From Candidatus Bathyarchaeota archaeon (GTDB lineage: Archaea > Thermoproteota > Bathyarchaeia > Bathyarchaeales > Bathycorpusculaceae), in NCBI GenBank assembly GCA_026014665.1, contig JAOZHX010000022.1:1-64000 (forward strand): a stretch of DNA of 64,000 bases, written 5' to 3'. This document shows, piece by piece, positions 28,515 through 38,503 of this stretch. A model generated the notes under the pieces. The model was not told the origin of the DNA. It saw only the letters and a list, made by a program, of their open reading frames with translations, and ran no database searches. The translations under genes were made by a program, and so were the position numbers. Within the stretch, counting starts at the first letter, position 1; each line of letters starts with the position of its first letter.

Positions 28515-29633
28515 ATGGCGGCAGCAAATCAAAAAGATGTTTTTATAAATCTGGATAAAACCCGCAGGTGGTTGCAGTGTCCGACGGTTCGCGAGGCGTT
28601 GCTCTATGAGAAACTGTCAGATAACAAGGTTAGATGTGGTCTGTGCGAGAGGAGATGCTTCATCCTTTCTGGGCAAAGAGGGTTCTGCAGGACCAGACTT
28701 AACGTAGACGGCGTATTGTACACGCTTGTTTATGGTGACCTCAGCGCCCTTGAAAGCAGACCCATAGAGATTAAGCCTTTTTTCCATTACTGGCCAGGCT
28801 CAACTGCACTAACTTTCTCGACGTGGTCCTGCAACTTTAACTGTGCTTGGTGCCAGAACCATAACCTATCCAAGATGGAACCAGACCCCTTGATAGCCAA
28901 CCGCCACCGGGCAGAAAAAGTTATTGCCTTTGCCCTTCAGGGAATAGATGCAGGATTATGCGGAAGTTTTCAAGAGCCTACACTCTTAACTGATTGGGCA
29001 GTGCCGCTGTTCAAAATGGCTCGCGAGAAAGGGCTCTATTGCTGTTATGTTTCAAACGGCTACATGACCATTGAGGCGTTGCATTTGTTAAAGGAATCAG
29101 GGATGGACGGCCTTAAAGTTGATGTGAAAGGCAACGCTGATATCTACAGAAAATATTGCGGGGGAGCAGACGTTGAGAAGGTTTGGAGAAACATTCGAGA
29201 AGCCAGAAAACTAGGTTTGCATGTGGAGGTTGTGAATTTGGTTATCACAGGAGTCAACGATGACGAGAATAGCGTAGGGCAGCTTATACAAAGACACGTT
29301 AAAAAAGCTGGAGCTGAAACTCCTTTGCACTTCACTAGATACTATCCAGCTTACAGGCATTTTAATCCACCTACAAAAGTTGAAACCTTAGAGCAAGCCT
29401 ACAAGATGGCGAAAAAAGCAGGCGTCCTCTACCCATACCTTGGAAACGTTCCTGGACACACGTATGAAAACACGTATTGCCCAAGATGTGAGGAGAAACT
29501 GATTCAGAGGCTAAACAACAGAATCGTGGAATACAAAGTCACCAAGGACAACAGGTGCCCCAAATGTAGTCAGCAGATTCCCATCACAGGAAAATATATC
29601 CCTTTAAAGCAAAGCAATTCAATGAATTTTTAA
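28515..29633 (+). CDS. AmmeMemoRadiSam-system radical SAM enzyme (AmrS-like)
   Basis: CGLCERRCFILSGQRGFCRTR..YGDLSALESRPIEIKPFFHYWPGSTALTFSTWSCNFNCAWCQNHNLSK. Confidence 0.9.
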   Translation: MAAANQKDVFINLDKTRRWLQCPTVREALLYEKLSDNKVRCGLCERRCFILSGQRGFCRTRLNVDGVLYTLVYGDLSALESRPIEIKPFFHYWPGSTALTFSTWSCNFNCAWCQNHNLSKMEPDPLIANRHRAEKVIAFALQGIDAGLCGSFQEPTLLTDWAVPLFKMAREKGLYCCYVSNGYMTIEALHLLKESGMDGLKVDVKGNADIYRKYCGGADVEKVWRNIREARKLGLHVEVVNLVITGVNDDENSVGQLIQRHVKKAGAETPLHFTRYYPAYRHFNPPTKVETLEQAYKMAKKAGVLYPYLGNVPGHTYENTYCPRCEEKLIQRLNNRIVEYKVTKDNRCPKCSQQIPITGKYIPLKQSNSMNF

Positions 29634-29720
29634 CTTGAAAAATAACCATCATGAGTTATTTTAGGATAGAAGGGAAAAAGTTTGGTTTCCCAGTCTTTCT
29701 TTTGGCAATGTCCCCTTTTC

Positions 29721-29858
29721 TCAATATTCGCGCCGCTTAATTGCCAATTCTGATTGCGTTTCCTTCTCTGGGTCGCCTGGTACAAGCAGGGTTTCCTCTA
29801 AATCTCCTGAACCACAGCATATGCGGTATTGTTTGCCCGCGTCATTCATAGAGTACAT
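29721..29858 (-). CDS. Small hypothetical ORF (45 aa, not in supplied track)
   Basis: MYSMNDAGKQYRICCGSGDLEETLLVPGDPEKETQSELAIKRREY; own translation. Confidence 0.4.
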   Translation of the reverse strand: MYSMNDAGKQYRICCGSGDLEETLLVPGDPEKETQSELAIKRREY

Positions 29859-29977
29859 GCTTCACGCCATTTACTAGTTTAAATCACAGGTCATTTAACG
29901 ATAGCGCTTCCATAACCGCATAATTTTTTTCGATTAAGCTTTAAGCACGCATAACCACACTAATATGGTGGTTTTGT

Positions 29978-30586
29978 GTGAGTCTAAAAGATGCGCTTTC
30001 GAAGCTGCAAAGTTACTCAGAGGAGCTTGGGCTCGACCTTTATAAGCCAGCGGACAGGTTCAAATGGTTCTTGGCATCCATACTTTTTGCTAAAAGAATC
30101 TCAGCCAGCATTGCGAAGGAGACATTTCTATATTTTGAGCAGGAAGAATTGACAAGTCCCGATGCTATACTGAAAGCTGGGTGGGACCGCTTGGTGGAAG
30201 CTTTAGATTCCGGCGGCTACACGAGGTACGACTTCTCCACAGCCACAAACCTTTTGGGAATCGCCAAAGAACTGAAAGAAAAGTACGGCGACCTTGAAAA
30301 GCTTCATGCAGAGGCCAGCAGTGCCGCTGATTTGGAAACCCGACTGCAAGAGTTCAAAGGTGTTGGCCCCGTAGGCGTAAACATATTCTTAAGGGAACTG
30401 CGCGGGATCTGGAAAAAAGCAAATCCCAAGCCTTCGCCCATAGCTATTGTTACAGCGCAGAAAATTGGTCTAAAGATAGAAGATGCAGAACGATTTGAAC
30501 CACAACTAGTACGGTTAAACCTCGAGTACTGCAAGAAGCACCGCAGCGCAGAATGCCCCTTGAGAGATAAGTGCCCGGATAAATAG
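29978..30586 (+). CDS. Endonuclease III-like / HhH-GPD base-excision repair protein
   Basis: FKGVGPVGVNIFLRELRG HhH region; C-terminal C-x6-C-x5-C-like cluster CKKHRSAECPLRDKCP. Confidence 0.75.
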   Translation: MSLKDALSKLQSYSEELGLDLYKPADRFKWFLASILFAKRISASIAKETFLYFEQEELTSPDAILKAGWDRLVEALDSGGYTRYDFSTATNLLGIAKELKEKYGDLEKLHAEASSAADLETRLQEFKGVGPVGVNIFLRELRGIWKKANPKPSPIAIVTAQKIGLKIEDAERFEPQLVRLNLEYCKKHRSAECPLRDKCPDK

Positions 30587-30674
30587 ATCCATACGCGCCA
30601 TTATTTGATCCTATTTCGATTTCTTTTAAATAAAATTTTTTAGGCGCTCTAAAAAGAAGAAAAAATTTGGGGGT

Positions 30675-30932
30675 CTATTTTTTTCTTGATTGAATTATGC
30701 CTCGGCATTGATCCGCATATTGACAGTATTCTAAGCATGCAGCGTTGCTGTCAGGGCGTTTCCATTCCGCACCACATTCAGTGCATGTGGTTTTGTCCTC
30801 ATCGCTCCAGATTTCGAGGTCAGCCCCGCATACATGACATTTAATGTAGGATGGTTTAGGCTGCAAAAAATCTCGTAGTCCAGGGCAAGTTTCAGGGTTT
30901 TTTACTAATGTTTTTTCGTCTCTAGAGCTCAA
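30675..30932 (-). CDS. Small Cys-rich zinc-binding protein
   Basis: IKCHVCGADLEIWSDEDKTTCTECGAEWKRP. Confidence 0.75.
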   Translation of the reverse strand: MSSRDEKTLVKNPETCPGLRDFLQPKPSYIKCHVCGADLEIWSDEDKTTCTECGAEWKRPDSNAACLEYCQYADQCRGIIQSRKK

Positions 30933-31560
30933 TTACTTCACCTCCTACCTTTAATTCAAACTCTTTGACTGGTATGCGTTTACCTGAAGCTTCAAGTGCT
31001 TTGTTAACTGCCCATTTCAACCCCGTGCAACAAGGTACTTCCATATGAAGTACGCTGATGCTGGAAATTTTGTTTTGGTTTATGATTTCGGTGAGTTTTT
31101 GAGCATACGCTCGTGCATCATCGAACTTTGGGCAGCCGATAACGACACGTTTGCCAGGCATGAAAGCTTCATGGAATCTTTTAAGGACAACTGGAGCGCA
31201 ATCTGCTACAAGCAAGAGGTCAGCGTTTTCAAAGAATGGCGCTTTCACCGGAACCAGGTTTAATTTAACTGGCCACTGCGGCTTCTCTGCCCCATTAGAC
31301 GCGGCTTGTTTTGTGCTTGCCTTCTTTTTTAGGTGCTCATGAACTTCAGCTTCGTTGAAGGGTTCTGCTTCCCGTTCGGTTATGGTGATGGCTCCTTGAG
31401 GACACTGCCCCAAACATGCGCCAAGCCCATCGCAGTAGGTGTCTTTGATTATCCTTGCTTTCTCATTTACGATTTGAAGTGCGCCCTCGACGCATTTAGG
31501 TATGCAGCTTCCGCATCCATTGCATAGGCTTTCGTCTATGTTCACGATTTTTCGCTTCAA
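30922..31560 (-). CDS. 4Fe-4S ferredoxin-domain protein
   Basis: CNGCGSCIPKCVEGALQIV...CDGLGACLGQCPQGAITI. Confidence 0.9.
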   Translation of the reverse strand: MKRKIVNIDESLCNGCGSCIPKCVEGALQIVNEKARIIKDTYCDGLGACLGQCPQGAITITEREAEPFNEAEVHEHLKKKASTKQAASNGAEKPQWPVKLNLVPVKAPFFENADLLLVADCAPVVLKRFHEAFMPGKRVVIGCPKFDDARAYAQKLTEIINQNKISSISVLHMEVPCCTGLKWAVNKALEASGKRIPVKEFELKVGGEVIEL

Positions 31561-31564
31561 CGTT

Positions 31565-31882
31565 TTATTCTCCTTTTAGGCATTTCCCGCCTGCTGGGCA
31601 ATATTTCTGGGCGTGGGTTTGTATGGTGGCAAAGATGGGGTTAAGGGTTTCTTGGTTGACGGCATAGATGTGTTTTTTACCTTGCCGTTGGATGGTGATG
31701 AGGTTGCATTGAAGTAGCGGTTTGAGGTTGTGTGATACCATGCTTTGTTCTTGCCCTAACACGGCAGCAAGTTCGTTTACACTCATGGGTTTATCCATTA
31801 GTTGTTCGATGGCGGCTAGGCGGGTTGGGTTTGCGAGGTTGATGAAGAATCGGTGGCAGAGTTTGGTTGGTCTTTTTTTCAT
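31565..31882 (-). CDS. ArsR-family transcriptional regulator
   Basis: FFINLANPTRLAAIEQLMDKPMSVNELAAVLGQEQSMVSHNLKPLLQCNLI. Confidence 0.92.
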   Translation of the reverse strand: MKKRPTKLCHRFFINLANPTRLAAIEQLMDKPMSVNELAAVLGQEQSMVSHNLKPLLQCNLITIQRQGKKHIYAVNQETLNPIFATIQTHAQKYCPAGGKCLKGE

Positions 31883-31920
31883 TGCAGTTCTTCCATTTAG
31901 TCACAAATCACATTTCTCGT

Positions 31921-31952
31921 ATGAGCATCACTTCATATGAAAGAATGCTCAT
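31921..31952. promoter_or_regulatory. Inverted-repeat operator overlapping the arsR promoter
   Basis: ATGAGCAT(16 nt)ATGCTCAT perfect 8-bp IR; minus-strand TATA-like tttatatg abuts it. Confidence 0.65.
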
Positions 31953-32115
31953 ATAAAGATACTGATTCTACCGACAAAAACCAGCAACACAAATAATAAA
32001 GCTCATAACGCTCCAAATCAGTGACTGGACCCTTCTTAGGGATAATCCAATTGAAAATTGTACTGCAAACCGCACATTTCTTTTCGACTACGTTTGAAGC
32101 GCATTTAGGCAGCAA
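31933..32115 (-). CDS. Small Cys-containing (zinc-ribbon-like) protein
   Basis: MLPKCASNVVEKKCAVCSTIFNWIIPKKGPVTDLERYELYYLC. Confidence 0.45.
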   Translation of the reverse strand: MLPKCASNVVEKKCAVCSTIFNWIIPKKGPVTDLERYELYYLCCWFLSVESVSLYEHSFI

Positions 32116-32134
32116 ATTCTCTTCGGTCAGCTAC

Positions 32135-33352
32135 TCATCTGTGATATAGCCTTTGTATAACAAAAACTATGAATTGCCCATGCTTTGTTTTTGCAAGGTT
32201 GGAGTAGAGTTTCACTGGCATTTGAGCGCCGTCTTTGCGTAGGTGCACCATTTCAAGGGTTGTCTGTCCTTTCTCAGTTATGCGGCTTAACAGTACGTTT
32301 AGCGAAGAAGCATCCTGTGGTTGCAGCAGCATAGATAGGTTCATGTTTAAAAATTCATCCAAACTGTAGCCGTAAGCCTTGGTGGCGGCTTCGTTGGCGT
32401 AAGCAAAATCGCCTTTAGTGTTAACGAGGAATATGGCGTTCATAGCATTGTCTAAGATTGTCGCTCGAAGTCGTAGGCCTTCCTCAGTTTTCTGATGTTC
32501 TTGAATTTCCTGCGTTAACCGTTCGTTGATTTTGGCGCACTCGGCAGTGCGTTCTGCAACGACTTCTTCCAGCCGGTTTCTGTACCTGCTGAGTTCAGCT
32601 TGGATTTCCTTATTTTTAGTAACATCCATCGATAGAATGAGGATGCCTTCTGGAACGGGTTCAATTCGGAGTTCAAACCAGCCTTTGGAGCCGTCTGGGA
32701 AAGTGAATTCGTTGTCTATTTGATGGGAAACACGGTTGACCATGGCACTTTGTAGGTAACTGAATAGTTCGGTTTTTTCTATGCCAGGGTAAACTTGCAT
32801 CATGGTGTAGCCTAAAAGCTCTTTTTTGGTTTTGCGTCCCTGTTTGGCTGCGGCTGTGTTGATGTAGGCGTATCGCCAGTCGTAATCGATGATTTGGCAG
32901 CCTTCAAGCATGTAGTCGAGTGTAACTTGCAGGCGGTTTTCGGTTTCCTTTAGGGTTTTTTCTTTTTTTCTTCGCTCAGTTACGTCTACCCCTGAACTTA
33001 GTATGCCGATGGTTTTGCCCGATTCATCGCTGACTAGGATATTGTGGAAGCTAAGTATCCGTTCGTCTCCCTGCTTTGTCACAACTGAGTGCTCATAATG
33101 CGCATGCCTTAAGGTGCTTTTGAGCACATCTTGGAAGAGGCGTTTGATATTTTCTCTTTCTTGGTTGGGTACAAAATTATCCAACCAATTTTTCCCCACA
33201 ACCTCTTCTTTTCGGTAACCGAGGAGTTCAAGGGCTTTTTTGTTTATGTCTGCAACTACCTCTTGACTTGTAATGATTATCATAAAGACGTCTGCTTGGT
33301 CAAAAAAAGTTTGAGCTAATTCTTTTTTTGTTTCCAAATTATTTTCCTCCAT
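32135..33352 (-). CDS. Multi-PAS domain protein lacking a kinase domain
   Basis: Three PAS/PAC-like segments separated by coiled coil; ends in PAS core FIVFVIQ-RLYHR with no H-box/ATPase. Confidence 0.8.
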   Translation of the reverse strand: MEENNLETKKELAQTFFDQADVFMIIITSQEVVADINKKALELLGYRKEEVVGKNWLDNFVPNQERENIKRLFQDVLKSTLRHAHYEHSVVTKQGDERILSFHNILVSDESGKTIGILSSGVDVTERRKKEKTLKETENRLQVTLDYMLEGCQIIDYDWRYAYINTAAAKQGRKTKKELLGYTMMQVYPGIEKTELFSYLQSAMVNRVSHQIDNEFTFPDGSKGWFELRIEPVPEGILILSMDVTKNKEIQAELSRYRNRLEEVVAERTAECAKINERLTQEIQEHQKTEEGLRLRATILDNAMNAIFLVNTKGDFAYANEAATKAYGYSLDEFLNMNLSMLLQPQDASSLNVLLSRITEKGQTTLEMVHLRKDGAQMPVKLYSNLAKTKHGQFIVFVIQRLYHR

Positions 33353-35498
33353 TTTGGTTGTTAGGCTGCTGTTTTGCAGCAGGAAGGTACATTTGTTGTG
33401 TGTATTCTTTCATCATCATGCAGGCGCTAAATGCAGGCGTGATTGTTTTTATGGCTTCCTTAACGATTTTTATCCATTCATGCGGGACACCGATGCGGTC
33501 TCGTTTGTAATAGAGGGGCGCGATTTGTTTTTCAAGTAGACTATAGAGTGATTCAGCGTCCGTTCTATCTTCTTCTTCACGGGAAACTTGGAAATCGCCG
33601 ATTGCCCAGCCGTTTTTGCCGTTGAATCCTTCTGCCCACCACCCGTCGAGGACGCTAAGGTTGATTACGCCGTTCATGGAGGCTTTCATGCCACTGGTTC
33701 CTGAGGCTTCTTGAAGGCGTTTTGGTGTGTTGAGCCAGACGTCGACGCCTCGGACGAGGTCTCGGGCTAAGTTTAGGTCGTAGTCTTCGATGAAGGCGAT
33801 GCGTCCCTGGAATCCTCGGTCAAGTGCTGTTTGATAAACTCGTTTGAGGAGTTGCTTTGATTGGTAGTCCGCTGGGTGAGATTTGCCAGCGAAGATTATT
33901 TGGATAGGTCTTTCTTGATCGGTTATTATGCGTTTTAGTCGTTCGATGTCTGTTAAAAGCAGGTATGGTCGTTTGTATTCAGTGAATCGGCGGGCATAGC
34001 CGATTGTAAGTGCATATGGGTCTAGGAGTGTGCCCATGGCGGTTAATTGTTGGGTTGCAACTGTTCCTTGTGTCCAACGCCGTTGTGCACGGTCCTGTAT
34101 GGTCATCATAAGCCGTTCTTTTAATTTCTTTCGTGTTAGCCATAAGGCTTCGTTTGGTATGGCATCCATGCAACTCCAATATTCAGCGTTGTCTTGCTTT
34201 TGGAGTAGTTCAGGGCTGATGTATTTTTCGCAGAGCTCCCTTATTTCAGGGGCTTGCCAACTGGGTAAGTGAACGCCGTTGGTGATGGATAGGATTGGGA
34301 TTTCTTGAGGGTTTTTGCTGGACCAAAGCACGTGCCACATGCGTTTAGTGACTTCGCCATGCAATTTTGATACAGCGTTGGAATGGCTGGAGAGCCGAAA
34401 AGCAAAGGCGGTTAAATTAAACCTATCAGGTTCCAAACCGGGGAATTGCCCGAGTTTAACGAATTCTTCTCTGCTTATACCTAAAGGTTCCCAGAGGTTG
34501 CGTGCATACCGATCCAGCAATTGGAGGTGGAACACATGGTGTCCTGCAGGGACAGGGGTGTGAGTTGTAAAAACGGTGCATTGACGCACGTTTTCGATGG
34601 CTGTCTCCATAGATGAACCTTTGAGTCGTTCCAACCGCAACCGTTCAAGCATCATGAATGCTGTGTGGTCTTCGTTTGCATGCCACACGATTGGTTCAAT
34701 GTGCAGTTCGCGCAGTGTACGTGCTCCTCCTACACCTAGAACGATTAATTGCCTTAGTCGTTCTTCTTGATCGGCGGTGTAGAGCCTAGCCGAAAGTGCC
34801 CGGTCAGAAGGATGATTTTCCTCAACGTTGGTATCTAGTAAGTATAGGTTGACTCGCCCAACGTGAACTTGCCAGACTCTTACATAAAGAAGGCGGTCGC
34901 CGAGTTCGATAGGTATGAGGGGACCGCACCCAAAGGGCCAAGCGCAGGGTGTAATGGGGGCGTCGTTGAAATCTAGTTGTTGATAGTCTTCTTGTTGTTC
35001 GCCTTCAGCGGAGATGCGTTGGCGAAAATATCCTTGGGGATACATGAAGCCGACTGCTACCAGTGGCAATCCCCGGTCAGAGCATTCTTTGCATATGTCG
35101 CCGGCTAAAACGCCTAGTCCACCTGCATAGATGGGTAACGAGTGGTGGATGGCGTATTCTGCTGAGAAATAGGCGATTTGCCCCGAGGGTTTGTCTGGGT
35201 TGGTTTGGCCGCACCATTCGTGACTCTTAGTCATTTCGTCGTCGAATTTTTGCATGACGGAGTCGTAGAGTTCAAGGAACGCTGGGTCTCTTGCGGCTAC
35301 CTCGAGTTTTTCTTGGCTTATTGTTCGCAATTCTTTGACTGGATTGTGCCCGCTTGTTCGCCAAAGTGGATAGTCGAGGGACCGGAAGACTTGGCGTCCT
35401 TCTTCATGCCAACTCCACCATAAATTGTTAGCTAACTCGAATAGTCTGTTTATCCGCGTTGGAAGCTTTAAGGATTCTTTTTCATATTCGACGTTCAT
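33339..35498 (-). CDS. glgP: Alpha-glucan phosphorylase (GlgP-type)
   Basis: AYFSAEYAIHHSLPIYAGGLGVLAGD; GYARRFTEYKRPYLLL; EASGTSGMKASMNGVINLSVLDGWWAEG. Confidence 0.95.
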   Translation of the reverse strand: MNVEYEKESLKLPTRINRLFELANNLWWSWHEEGRQVFRSLDYPLWRTSGHNPVKELRTISQEKLEVAARDPAFLELYDSVMQKFDDEMTKSHEWCGQTNPDKPSGQIAYFSAEYAIHHSLPIYAGGLGVLAGDICKECSDRGLPLVAVGFMYPQGYFRQRISAEGEQQEDYQQLDFNDAPITPCAWPFGCGPLIPIELGDRLLYVRVWQVHVGRVNLYLLDTNVEENHPSDRALSARLYTADQEERLRQLIVLGVGGARTLRELHIEPIVWHANEDHTAFMMLERLRLERLKGSSMETAIENVRQCTVFTTHTPVPAGHHVFHLQLLDRYARNLWEPLGISREEFVKLGQFPGLEPDRFNLTAFAFRLSSHSNAVSKLHGEVTKRMWHVLWSSKNPQEIPILSITNGVHLPSWQAPEIRELCEKYISPELLQKQDNAEYWSCMDAIPNEALWLTRKKLKERLMMTIQDRAQRRWTQGTVATQQLTAMGTLLDPYALTIGYARRFTEYKRPYLLLTDIERLKRIITDQERPIQIIFAGKSHPADYQSKQLLKRVYQTALDRGFQGRIAFIEDYDLNLARDLVRGVDVWLNTPKRLQEASGTSGMKASMNGVINLSVLDGWWAEGFNGKNGWAIGDFQVSREEEDRTDAESLYSLLEKQIAPLYYKRDRIGVPHEWIKIVKEAIKTITPAFSACMMMKEYTQQMYLPAAKQQPNNQNGGK

Positions 35499-35945
35499 GT
35501 TGAGTGTGTCCTTTGTTTTTTCATTGATGATGGAAAACCGTTACTGGCTTTTTCTGGTTTTTGACAAACTAAATTTTAGGTGAGCCTTCTTATATACGTG
35601 GCTACTTTTGGGGTCTGTCAAAGTTTATTTCTTCATCTTTCCCGATCAGACTGGGACGGCGACATCATCCCCCGCAGATAAAAACAGTCGCCTTAGATAT
35701 GAATATTATCGACCCAGCAATCGACCTGAATAAAAAAAATACACTAATGCGCCGCTTTTCAGCTTTTCAGCCCATTACATGCCTATGAAAACAGTTGTGA
35801 CTATTGTGACTATTCATACAACGACATTAACAAATATCAACTTAAATACAACAATAATCACAATGTCAGAAACTGTTTGCATAGATGGCTGGGCCCCTCC
35901 CGATTTTGAAGGGCAATAAAAGGATTTAATTGAATAGAATTTATG

Positions 35946-36476
35946 TTATTCTCTTGCGTATTCGAGGATTTCGTTGATATTTTCTTTTCTAGTAAAATCC
36001 ACTGGATTAGAGAAAGCTGCAAGCATTCCCACCTCGTCCGCCGTGCGATTCTTTTTTCTCTTCAACGTGAGCCTTACCCTCATTAATGACATTAAGAGTT
36101 TATTTGGTAAGTCTAGTTTGTCATAGTTGAATCCTCCTCGGAGATAGAAGAACCGTATCTCCTTGCGCTGTTGCTCCGTGAAGTTCTTGTTTAAAACCTC
36201 GTCAAGCACGTTTTCTCTTGGTGGAGAAGCGCCCACTGCAAAAACTATGACTTTCTTGTTAGCAAGGCGGGTCAGGTTGTTCTTGATTAGACTAATGCCG
36301 TTGATGCCTACTGCATGGAGGCTGCCGCCGAAAATAACCAAATCATAGTTAGCAAACATTGAGGGGTCAAATTGTTCTGTGTCGTAGATGTCAGCGTTTA
36401 ATTCCTCAGCAATCCACCGTGCGTATTTTCTTGTAAACCCTGAAATGGAACAATATATCACAACTGTTTTTTGCAT
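35946..36476 (-). CDS. Flavodoxin domain protein (HemG-like)
   Basis: TVVIYCSISGFTRKYARWIAEELNADIYD; VIFGGSLHAVGI. Confidence 0.85.
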   Translation of the reverse strand: MQKTVVIYCSISGFTRKYARWIAEELNADIYDTEQFDPSMFANYDLVIFGGSLHAVGINGISLIKNNLTRLANKKVIVFAVGASPPRENVLDEVLNKNFTEQQRKEIRFFYLRGGFNYDKLDLPNKLLMSLMRVRLTLKRKKNRTADEVGMLAAFSNPVDFTRKENINEILEYARE

Positions 36477-36481
36477 GGCGT

Positions 36482-37987
36482 TTAAACCTTCGTTGACTTA
36501 AATTTTCTTTTGTCGCTTTCGCAAAGTTCCCTTACGAGGTTGCGCCCAAGCAAACACACGGTGTTTAAGCCAATGTTTCCCGCTGCCCATTGACCAACCA
36601 TGTAAAAGCTCGATAGACCAGGAAGAGTTTTACTGACTCCGTTTTTTGCCATCTGCTTAGCGTACCTCTTGGGTACACCCCATGCTTGACAGCCGCGGTA
36701 TGAGCCAGTCCAATGCTCAACCGAAACAGGCGTAACCACGTCTTGGGCTTCAATTTGGCTCTGCAGCCCTGGAAACCTTGTTTCAAGGCACTGGGCGATT
36801 TGGTCAGCAAACCTCTTTTTTTCAGTTTTGTATTTTTCCGGCTGCTCGGAGAGTTGCTTCCAGTAATCATAGTTAGATTCCATAACCACTTTAATCACGG
36901 TCTTATTGGGCGGCGCAAACGTGGGGTCGAAATTAAATATTTCAACGGAAAGCCTATCATGCTGTTTACCCTCCACCATAATAGGCTCTTTTAAGAAGAG
37001 AACCAACGCATGTGGTTCCTTACTGAGGTTACGGGCAACGCCAAACCATACTTCAAGACCAAAGGGCTGGTTTTTTGGATAATTGATGTAGTAGGTGCGG
37101 ATAAGGTCGTTGGTGTATTTGCCTTCAAGCATACTGAAGATAGTGGAGTAGCCGTCAGCAGCAGAAACCACTGTGTCCGCATAATACTTAGAACCATCTT
37201 CGACTTGAATGCCAACCGCCCTGTTATTTTCCACGAGCACCTTAGTAACCATGGAATTGTAAGCTATTTCACCACCTAATGACAAGTACCGTTTCTCGAT
37301 GTTCCTAGAAAGCGCCATAGAACCACCGATTGGCCAACCTCCATCACCCCTATTTAACGTAGACAAGAAAATTATGGGAATCAACACTGGAACATCCGCA
37401 AGGTCATATTGTATGGTGCTAAACGCCTTTCGCATGAATGGGTCAGTGAACTGTTCAGCAAACTCTTTTATGGTTAATTTGCTGTACTTCATCAGAGAAC
37501 CCATCAGGGGCAGCATCTTCAGTTTTGCTCCAAACCCGCCTGAGAGCGCAGCAAACAGGTCGTATCCGCTGAACTGTGAAACAGCTTGGGCAAATTCATC
37601 GATTAATTTACGGTCGTTTGGCGCTAACTCTTCCATGTGCCTTTTGAGTTCATTCAGGTCAGTGTGAACAGTGAAGACTTTGCCCTCTGCGTCTTCTACC
37701 TGGACAAACTCTTTAAAGCTATACGTTTCCAAGCCTTCTAAGGCGCCAAGCTCCTGCCATAAACTGTTGTTAACCGAGTTAGGGGCAACTCCGAAGAGGT
37801 TATGAACTGCGTAATCAAAAGTATAGCCTTTGCGTTTCCACGACACACAGACGCCGCCTGGTTTATCCTGTCTTTCAAAAATTTTAGTTCTGTAACCATT
37901 CATCTGGGCAAAGCAACCAGTGGATAACCCAGCCAAACCAGCACCAATAATTATAATGCTTTTTTCAGTCAATCGTAGCCTCCCCAA
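36482..37987 (-). CDS. FAD-dependent oxidoreductase (phytoene desaturase / CrtI-like)
   Basis: IIIGAGLAGLSTGCFAQMNGYRTKIFERQDKPGGVCVSWKRKGYTFD. Confidence 0.9.
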   Translation of the reverse strand: MGRLRLTEKSIIIIGAGLAGLSTGCFAQMNGYRTKIFERQDKPGGVCVSWKRKGYTFDYAVHNLFGVAPNSVNNSLWQELGALEGLETYSFKEFVQVEDAEGKVFTVHTDLNELKRHMEELAPNDRKLIDEFAQAVSQFSGYDLFAALSGGFGAKLKMLPLMGSLMKYSKLTIKEFAEQFTDPFMRKAFSTIQYDLADVPVLIPIIFLSTLNRGDGGWPIGGSMALSRNIEKRYLSLGGEIAYNSMVTKVLVENNRAVGIQVEDGSKYYADTVVSAADGYSTIFSMLEGKYTNDLIRTYYINYPKNQPFGLEVWFGVARNLSKEPHALVLFLKEPIMVEGKQHDRLSVEIFNFDPTFAPPNKTVIKVVMESNYDYWKQLSEQPEKYKTEKKRFADQIAQCLETRFPGLQSQIEAQDVVTPVSVEHWTGSYRGCQAWGVPKRYAKQMAKNGVSKTLPGLSSFYMVGQWAAGNIGLNTVCLLGRNLVRELCESDKRKFKSTKV

Positions 37988-38503
37988 TCAAGTTTCAACC
38001 TTTGCCTCTCTTTTGCTTTGACTAGAACGTTACTCGTTCATTAGCTTTAGGATGAACTTTGTAACAAATCGACGGGTAAACCTCCAATGGGCATCCACAG
38101 CGATAACTAAAAGCATCAAATCAACGTAAACCCTTCTCTACCTGTACCACGTTTTTCTTTCTACACTCAATAGCTCTAGCGAATACGCAAAAACCTTTGA
38201 CTTAAACCAGTTCAGAATCTGAAAAGAGCGCTACGTTACCAACTGGGCTGTTTAAATTACTCATACTTTTTTGTCATGTGCCATAAAGTAGAATTATTTT
38301 CATATTTTGCTTTATAATATAGACGACTCAATAGTTGCCGCATCCGGTTTCTGATCGAATACCACAAGCAATCTTGTCGCTGAGTGCTCTTTTCTTTGTT
38401 TGGGTATGAGGAAAAACCGCTCGCATTGTTCTTTGGGATATAAACCAAGTTTTGATTTTAAAGGAATATATAATCAGTCGATCTTACTACTGTTTGGTGT
38501 AAA

